A stretch of DNA of 64,000 nt from Roridomyces roridus (lineage: Eukaryota > Basidiomycota > Agaricomycetes > Agaricales > Mycenaceae). Location of the stretch: positions 1 through 64,000 of the forward strand of contig JARKIF010000096.1 of NCBI GenBank assembly GCA_029378245.1, in the 5' to 3' direction. Under the pieces are notes generated by a model. That model was not told the DNA's origin. It was given only the letters and a program-made list of their open reading frames with translations, and did no database searches. Below are positions 56,743 through 64,000 of this stretch, piece by piece; position 1 is the first letter of the stretch; every line of letters starts with the position of its first letter. Position numbers and translations under genes: made by a program.

Positions 56743-57596
56743 ATGGCGCCCCAAAACTTGAGTAGGTCTTACCCAGGCCAGATCTCTCGTATTGAACCCT
56801 GCGACAGCCTTTGTAACCGGGAATGCGAATAAACTGAAAGAAGTCAAGGCGATTCTGTCGGCTGGCGGGAGGCCCATTGAAATTCAATCACAAGCCTTGG
56901 ACAGCAAGCTGTTTCTCTCTAGATGTTGGACTACCCGTGTTTACATACTGGTACAGTTCCCGAAGTTCAAGGCACCACGCAAGAAGTCGCGATCGCAAAA
57001 TGTCGCCGAGCCGCGGAATTGGTACAGTCAACAACATTTCTGCTGAATCGGTCTTGACGAATGCGTAGCTCGGTGGGCCTTGTATAACGGAGGATACTGC
57101 ACTCTGCTTTGAGGCACTCAAAGGCCTTCCTGGGTGAGTACTGCTCTGACTTTCCGATTCGATGCTAAAATATGCAGGCCATACATCAAATACTTTCTAA
57201 CCGATCTCGGACACGAAGGCCTGAACAATCTTCTGGTCGGATTTCCTACAAAAGCCGCTTGGGCTCTTTGTACATTTGCCTACTCTACCGGTCCAGGTAG
57301 GATACACTTGCCAACTACGCCGTCCCTCTAACCATCGCAGGTTCCGATCCCATCCTGTTCGAAGGGAGGACAGATGGATCGATCGTGCCCGCCAGAGGAC
57401 CGGGCGTTTTTGGCTGGGACGCTGTGTTCGAGCCAACAGGGACCGGGTTGACGTATATCTCCCTCCTCTCTTTCCCGTCCTTGAAGAATGATTCTTTTCC
57501 AGGTATGCCGAGATGCCAGCGGACCAGAAGAACAAACTGTCGCATCGCTATAAGGCCTTGGAGAAGCTTCGAGAGTTTCTGCACTCGTTGGAGTAG
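56743..57596 (+). CDS. HAM1: Inosine triphosphate pyrophosphatase (HAM1/ITPA family)
   Basis: Exon 1 is only 19 nt (56743-56761, MAPQNL). The intron to 56807 joins it to [17 protein letters not shown], the signature start of the ITPase family. Next come [42 protein letters not shown] and [48 protein letters not shown] and [22 protein letters not shown] complete the protein. All nucleotide-binding residues of the family (TGN-x-K, E-D-T-A, F-G-WD, SHR) are present. The enzyme hydrolyses ITP, dITP and XTP to the monophosphate and so keeps non-canonical purines out of nucleic acids; it acts in the cytosol. The intron after QALD appears to be GC-AG (GCAAGC...CAG). Seven exons; intact. Confidence 0.92.
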
Positions 57597-58373
57597 TCAT
57601 TTTGGTCCTGTGCAAATGCTGTTCATCGATGTCCTTCTCAGCTGATCAACTTGCTTTCGAGTGTGAGCGCCCATTCAACCTGTATCTGCCCAGCGATCTT
57701 TGGGGTTTGCCGGCGCTTCAGCGTGTTTTCGGGTCAGGAACTCGTTTGCGACAAACTCCCGACCTGATATAAATTTTCACTCTGACTTTCGTCAAGATGC
57801 CTGCAATGGATACTCAGGAAAACGAGACCGAAAGCCATATCACCTACTTACCCAGGACACGAAACCTCGACCGCCCATCACGGCGGAATCTAGCAAGCAC
57901 GTTTGCTTTCAGTCTTCTTTTACTCCAAATCACTTGCTCAGGACGGCGTTGGGACGGCTGGACTGGTCCCATAGCCGCTACAAGGCTTCCATTGTCATTG
58001 CAGGTGCTGGAGCGGCCCAAGGCGTTGTTGACATTGTCCGAGGGATCCCACAACTTCCACGCGTTGCACAAGAACACCTTCGTATCACCCGCTTCAATGA
58101 GTTTGCCTTCGTATCACCCCTCCAGTCCAAGGACATGAAAACCGTTTATTTGCATGCGTAGATATGTACCGACTAGCAAGCGTAACAAGGGTAACCGCTA
58201 GCAAAGCAGAAGCAGGTTGCCGCCCCGTGGGATGAGACGGCGTCTAGGTGAGTACACATGTGTGAGTAAGGTAAGGGTGAGCACGCGTTCCAGTAGGAAG
58301 CGAGCCAGCGGCTTTGGTAGATATATACTGCCGAGGGTGAGGGTGAGGGTAATTTACACGACTTTTGCACATG
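57597..58373. other. Convergent intergenic region
   Basis: Overlapping frames at 57700-58161 look like chance reading of one stretch. No domain or signal seen. Confidence 0.4.
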
Positions 58374-61300
58374 TCATGAGCCTGCTGCTGCAGACACCGA
58401 CATTGCTTTGTGAACGGACTCTGTGGGGGTCTCGTCGCTCGAGTCGACGGCGGGGTCTGGGGACTTGACGGTGGCGGTGGCATCGCCAGCAGATGGTAAT
58501 AGAGGAGGGGAGGGTGACGGCGACGGCGACATTGAGACGGATGTTTCGTATCCAGTGGACAACGACGGCGTCGGCGAGCTCGTTGCAGACGAAAAGTCTG
58601 CAAACTGCTCCGTATCGTCGTCGTTCGGGAGCCCGCAAATCTCGCCAAACGAGATTGACACCGTGGGTGGAGAAGGTAAGTGGGGAGGCAAGGGGGCGTC
58701 AGAGAGGACGTTGGAGCTATTTAATACACGCGTGGCTTGTTGCTGCTGTAAAAATACAGAGTGTGAGTGCGGCTTGGGCGTTGGGGCGTTTGTTGAAGGA
58801 GAGCGCGAATGATGACCCTGCGTGTGTTGCGAAACAATGCGCGTCCACGAGGGTGATGGGGGTTTCGGTCCACCAGGAATTGCCTTGGGGACAGGGGTGT
58901 GCTCTCGCGGGGTCGACGAAAGGGACAACGATAATGGGGGGTGGCTGGACGGAAAGACGTCACTGGGTACACCGATCCCAATAATGTTGCTGTTGGTGAG
59001 AAACTGGGGGATATGGGAGGGAGACGCCCCTCCGGAGAAGGTTGCCGATGTGGATGCGACGGGGTATACATTGGGCCGCGGACTAGAGTGCGGACTCGGC
59101 CGCGGAGATGTTTGATAAAATACAGTATGTGTTTCAACAAAATGAGGAGAAAAATGCTGTCCAGATGGTGAGTGAGAGTGCGGCGATTCTGGTGAAGGCG
59201 GAAGCGGTGGCAGAACCCCTGTGGGTGTGGTGCTGATGGTAGGCGCCCAGTTTGCCGCTCGGGGTGGCCCGGATGACGAGCGCCGCGAAGTTCCAGGGTC
59301 GTTCATCCACGAGGTTGGTGGTGCCGACGCGGCAACTGCAGTGCGTTCTCGATTATTCCGACCCCTGGCACCAGTACTCAAGCGGCCGGATGTTCCATAG
59401 TATATGTTGTCAACACCAAGGTGTTGCTGGTGGGGGATAGGTGGCCGGGGATCCCGAATATGCCACGATGGCCGGCGCCATCCGTTGCTGTGCGCCGCTC
59501 CTTGCTCGGTCTGGCGCACAGCAACACCCTCCGTGAAGGAGCGAACCGAAACAACGTCGCTGCCGGCGTCGCTGACGCTGGTATCCGTGTCCGTAAAGAC
59601 TTCGCTCGTGCCTTCCGAGGCAGACTCGGAGGCAGACTCTCTTGCTCGCTGCTCACGTTCACGAGCGCCCGTCGAGCTTGTCGCAAGCTCGAGACTGTGG
59701 CCAAGATTGCTTTCAAACAACGCACGTGCGTCGTCCGGTGCGCCCGGTGGCGGTGGACTTGTCCATTTACCGCGCCGCGGAGCCATATGCGACGAGGGAA
59801 GCGGTACTGGGAGATTCATCCCAGAGCCATTTGCCCGATTCGGTGTAACCGATATTGGAGCGGATATTGTTGGGGGAGAAGGCGGCTTGGCACGTCCACT
59901 TCCGCTACCCACTGTATATGGTGTTTGTGGTGGCGGTCGCGAGACGCCATACGAGGAAGCCGAGGGTGGAGAGACCAGACTTTCGTCGGATCGCTCGGCG
60001 CAGAGATCTGCGAGAGCAATGACCGCGCGCTCGGGACGGTTGGCCAAGATGCGAGAGGCCCGCATGAATTCGCCTCGGATCTAAAAGCCATAAGAAGTAG
60101 GAACGAGATTAATGAAGGGGTTGCTCACCGTGTATAATCCGTCCTTGGTCACACAGCGACCAACATTAAAGTCCAACTCGAAGGGATCCTGCGGGACAGC
60201 TTAATTGCATAGAAATCGTGACGTAAAATAGGTATACCTCGATGCAGAGGCGATTGCGCTCTCGCGAATCGTGATATCTACCGGCGGACAGCTGTAGATG
60301 CGTGCTCAATACTAGCCACGGAAGCGATGCAGAAATGTCACTCACATCATTCTGCCAGCCCTTGGTGAGCTTTTTCAGGAGCCCGGCACGTATAGACGCG
60401 ACGCCGGTGTTGTAGCTGAAATCGCGAGCGTAATAGCGAAAGAAATCAATCAGACTAGACGCGGGGATCAAGTCTCCGTTCCTGGCCAGACGTGGGAAGA
60501 CTTACAGTTCGGCGACACTCTCGTTATTTTCCGAATGCCATCGGGTCCTTAAAAGCTCAACATCGTCAAAGAACCAGGTGTTGTAGCCCGCAACATGGGT
60601 ATCTTCCTTGGTGATGGGTCGCAGGGGAGGCATCTGCTGAAGATTGGGCAGCACGGGTGGATTTTTGACGTGCACGAGGAAGTATATCACGAGTAGGACA
60701 TAGCCGTAAGAAGACAGGGTGCCCTTGTACGGGGAGTTGATCTTCCGCCGCTTGCTCCAGACCTTGACTGAAGAGGAGGTTAGTCAAGGGCCAGAACCAC
60801 GAGCACGCGTGCGTATTTCGGGCGGACCGAAGGATGGGGTAATTTCTCTGAAACCGGAGGAATCAAGCCATCCTTGGGCGCGGACGAAGAGCGCCGTTTG
60901 CTCAAGAGAAATAATGCGCACGGAAGAGGACCATGGTACGGACGCGGGTGGGGTCGATCATGGCATAGCACATAAGGAGACGAGTGTTCTCCAATGCCAG
61001 CCGATTCTCGAACCCAATGTCGCAGGCAATACCCTGAGGAAGGCCCGGCGAGGGATCAAGCGTAAGCTTGACGATGGGTATGCGCGCGTGGGGTAGCGGC
61101 TTGACGTGAAATTTCGTTTCTTGAGGATCATTCGTCAATGAAGGGTACGGGGAAGCGACTAAGGCACGCACCGCGTTCTAGGAGGTCACCTAGCATGACA
61201 ACCAAGTCTGTGGCCGAGAGACGCTCATCCGAATCGATCAGGCAGCAGAGGTCCATGTCTGCATGTGGCGGTCAGCGTGGAGGGTGGTCGAGGTGGCCTG

Positions 61301-61554
61301 GGCTACAGACCAGAGTTGCGTAGACTGAAGCCGTTGGCGGTGCTGCCAAAGGACAGCAGGCGGCTGTCGGGCTCGATGGTGCGGATGAGGCGCTCGAGGA
61401 GCTTGCGGACGTCCTCCTTGACCTGCATTTCTTCCTGGGTGGGCAGTAATTGGATAACAAAGTCGAAGAGACATTGCGAGAGGTCGGCGTAGAAGCGATT
61501 CCGGGAAGGGAGTCTGCGGGCGACGAGCTCTGGGCTGTCGCTGGCGGAGGCCAT
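58374..61554 (-). CDS. Cid1-like non-canonical poly(A)/poly(U) polymerase with long disordered tail
   Basis: Begins MASASDSPELVARRLPSRNR. The nucleotidyltransferase core has LLSFGSTANGFSLRNSDMDL (G-S-x-x-N-G and D-M-D, the metal-binding Asp pair), then RIPIVKLTLDP with the third Asp nearby, and CDIGFENRLALENTRLL. After introns LKVWSKRRKINSPYKGTLSS and YGYVLLVIYFLVHVKNPPVLPNLQ follow, then the PAP-associated domain (LIDFFRYYARDF, DPFELDFNVGRCV, IRGEFMRASRIL). These are the marks of terminal nucleotidyltransferases that add U or A to RNA 3' ends. The last roughly 500 residues are Ser/Pro/Thr-rich and low in complexity, and are probably disordered. About nine introns; no lesion seen. Cytosolic RNA turnover is the usual role. 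Confidence 0.87.
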
Positions 61555-64000
61555 GGGGTTGGAGGAGAGAGGGATCAACAACTTCTTATAGCATCACGCA
61601 TTCATTCTTTTGTTTCCCACTACATTGGTAAACTGCTATTGAACTATTCCGAAGGTAGATTGCTGCCCGAACCGCGCCGCCATTGTTTCAAGAGCCACCG
61701 AAACGGCGTCAGCCGTCGGAAACCGCGCACATTTTGACCGCCGCGGCAATTTGGCGCTAGCAAGGACTTGGATAGGATGGGGTAGCAGAAGGCCGTGACT
61801 TGGACAGACAGCGGGCCTGAGTTGATACGCAGAGCCTGGTCCTTGATTGCTGCCAGCCAGTACGCTTCCCAGTCATCCCTCTTGTCTGGATCGAAGCACA
61901 ATTGACCGCGTCCCGATCGTGACTTGACTCGATAATAGCACACAGAAAATCGCCGCCTTGTCCGAACCCCGATGAATATCCTCAAGTAACCTCGGACGGC
62001 ATAGGAAAAACGTGACAAACAGCGGCCGTGTGGGGATGATGGAATGCGGAACGGCGGAATAGGGAGGGATACGGCCATGCTATGACGAATAGAGGAGGCG
62101 GTGAGGAGACGTGTAGCGGAACATCGAGGCTAAGGATGAGAGGCGTAAGAGGTCGACGGCCAGCGATCAACCCATCATTCGCAACCACCATGAGTGAAAC
62201 GAGTCCAAGTCTCGGAGACCACAAAATCGGCCCCAAATGCCGCAGACAGAAAGGCAAGTCGGGAATCCATTTTACCTACACGATACTAAAGTTGCAACTA
62301 AGTGTAAGTATTTACGGACGCAACTGACCCAATTTTGCGCTGTTAATATTGCACAGTGACGGTTCTACGCAACCAGTGCGGCCACTGGTGCCTGGCGTCG
62401 GAGCCATGGACATATTTGCTACCCCGGGAAAGGAGCCCAAAAACACGAGTCAGTAGTCTCCTTGATATCAAGTTGTCGCCCTTCATTCTTCCAAGGCCAG
62501 TCGAAGAACAAACAGCGAATTTCTGTACTGGAAGCTAAACTTGGAGCGCTGTCTGTCTGTTCTTTATGCTCCCAGCCTCTTCAGTCAACTTTTGCAGGCT
62601 CCTGCCACCCAGAGTCCAGCACTGAGCCTGAAGAAGACGCGCATCCGTCAGTGGCAGCTCTCCACAGTGTTGAAAGAGAACCTTTTTGGCTCTGTCTCGG
62701 AGCACGTTCGAATTCTGGTGATGTGCTAAAATCCGGAATCCCCGTATCTTTTTCGGCCCAGGTCGGAGAGAAAATACCCAGGAATTTCGTCTAGACAACT
62801 GCGTCCGATGCATGGGGTCAATTTCCCGTGCGTGACCCGAGTCCATCTACCGAATCTCAACCGACTCATACTTCCCGCACTCGGAGAAGGAGATGTATTC
62901 TGAGAGGTCCTGTGTTTATCCACCTGCCGCTTCTCCATCGGACTACTTTTCGCCGTGGGTGTGCATCTCTAAGACACGGCTTCCGGAGAGGTACTACTTG
63001 CCGTGTTGGCTCGTGGATCGCGGGTAAATGCGGCCCGTTCCTGCTACCGGTGACCTCATGAATCTTCTCAGTATTCGAACGGCCCTACGCGTGATGTACA
63101 CTCTTGTGTGTACATATGGCAGTTTATCGGTCAAATACGAGTCCGAGTGCCGAGTCTCTTTGGCTTGACTACATTCAAGTTGTTGTTGTGCTGATTTGTT
63201 CTAGCTCATGGCGTTGTTCTTGCTAGGCGGATCGTCACCCGGGACTCTGTATTATTCCAGGATCGATTCTCTGGGATTCAACTCGGAAGACGAGCTGTGG
63301 ATTCGGTCGTTTCGGTGTGCAAGAGTCAAAGCATTTTTGTGAATGAACGGGTCTACGTCAACTCATCGCCGTATGGTTGAATCTCTTCTCCAATCTAGCG
63401 AATGGGTTGGAATGGCCAGTGACAAAAGGAGACGGTTCCAGAGCTGCATTCGATGATGCAGGACTTCTTTGGTGGTGTACCGACCCATCGTGAGTTTGAA
63501 CTTGATTCAACTTTCATGCGCTCATCCGGAATAATACGTGCTGTGGATCGCGCATAGGCTATATTTTTGGACCAAGCAGCCGTTCACGCGACGTACCATT
63601 TGCTTCAGACTACTGTTGGTTCAAATTTGTGTCTGTTCATCTGCTCCACCTCGGCACGCTCTGCGATGGGTGTTTTATATGTGTCGATCATCAAAGTATG
63701 TTGCATCGACTTTGCTGCAGGTGCGTACTCGTATTTGTTGGCATATTACGGGAACGCGTAGACCCCGACATCCATACTTATCAGCTGTCGTCCTCCTGCT
63801 CAATGCTTTTTGCCAACAAACGTGCTGGGTCCCGGTTGACGTAGGGCTGGATCAGGCATATGAGGCGTTGTTCAAAGCATGCGAGGCGAGGTAGATTTCC
63901 TCTGAAAATGCCAAACATGTTTTACCGAATATTGGAACTGTTGCAGCAGTTGAAGTATTTGGTATTTAGATCGGTTGCACGCCGACACAGATTCTCAACC
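61555..64000. other. 2.4-kb right end without a supportable gene
   Basis: A possible bidirectional promoter sits around 61570-62100. Short frames at 62082-62327 and 62356-62538 could be joined by an intron, but give no known protein. A 118-codon frame at 63538-63894 has Cys-rich content but no motif. A gene may continue beyond the edge. Confidence 0.35.

Noticed and set aside
57700..58161. Two overlapping frames after the ITPase gene as a small gene
   Set aside because: They read the same DNA in different frames with no signal, domain or intron support.
62082..62538. Two-exon small gene at the right end
   Set aside because: The possible junctions give either an immediate stop or a protein with no known feature.
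63538..63894. Cys-rich 118-codon frame as a secreted protein
   Set aside because: No signal peptide and no recognisable spacing. Its start lies in sequence with no promoter features.
1..64000. tRNA, rRNA genes or CRISPR arrays
   Set aside because: I saw no B-box-type GGTTCRANTCC with a matching cloverleaf, no rRNA motifs and no regular spacer-repeat array. A dedicated scan could still find a tRNA I missed.

Overview
The window is fungal nuclear DNA from a basidiomycete, almost certainly an Agaricomycete. Genes are cut by many very short introns (mostly 43-54 nt, GT-AG with occasional GC-AG). The protein families are typical of mushrooms: Goodbye/STAND proteins with a P-loop, F-box/LRR proteins, AA7 FAD oxidases, Zn2Cys6 regulators, MYND and BTB proteins. 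There are no operons, CRISPR arrays or bacterial features. Every call comes from reading the sequence; I ran no database search. Family names and intron positions rest on motif recognition and on comparing paralogues inside the window.

Layout. (1) 1.2-5.4 kb: a decayed F-box gene, a tiny hydrophobic protein gene and an intact protein kinase. (2) 5.8-26.8 kb: a repeated accessory block. It holds three tandem STAND (NLR-like) paralogues on the + strand, an HpcH/HpaI-type aldolase plus a broken fragment of a second copy, two paralogues of an uncharacterised family on the - strand, and a 302-bp solo LTR with a 5-bp target-site duplication. Each STAND copy carries a different lesion: a 1-nt loss just before the P-loop, a 4-nt loss in the C-terminal Cys-rich domain, and a truncation. 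(3) 27.6-34 kb: a broken MFS transporter, an AA7 FAD oxidase and a succinate-semialdehyde-type dehydrogenase. (4) 34.3-38.2 kb: a 1.1-kb element with terminal inverted repeats, then two decayed paralogues that look like restriction-endonuclease-fold proteins. (5) 38.5-49 kb: a Zn2Cys6 regulator, an F-box gene with one in-frame TGA, MYND and BTB genes, and a large membrane protein. (6) 49.6-53 kb: a segmental duplication carrying two copies of a small secreted-peptide gene. One copy has three exon-encoded repeats with Lys-Arg (Kex2-like) sites; the other has one repeat and has lost its splice acceptor. A 543-bp Tc1/mariner-type MITE has inserted in one duplicate. (7) 53.1-61.6 kb: a secreted protein, a vWA protein, ITP pyrophosphatase and a Cid1-like nucleotidyltransferase. 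(8) 61.6-64 kb: no gene I can support.

How it fits together. The housekeeping genes (ITPase, Cid1-like, kinase, TF, MYND, BTB) look intact. The accessory genes (STAND, F-box, MFS, endonuclease-like) show fresh or old disabling mutations, as expected of birth-and-death families beside mobile elements. The most novel item is the Kex2-type repeat precursor at 52469-52995, which looks like a ribosomally made, processed secreted peptide family that grew by exon-intron unit duplication.
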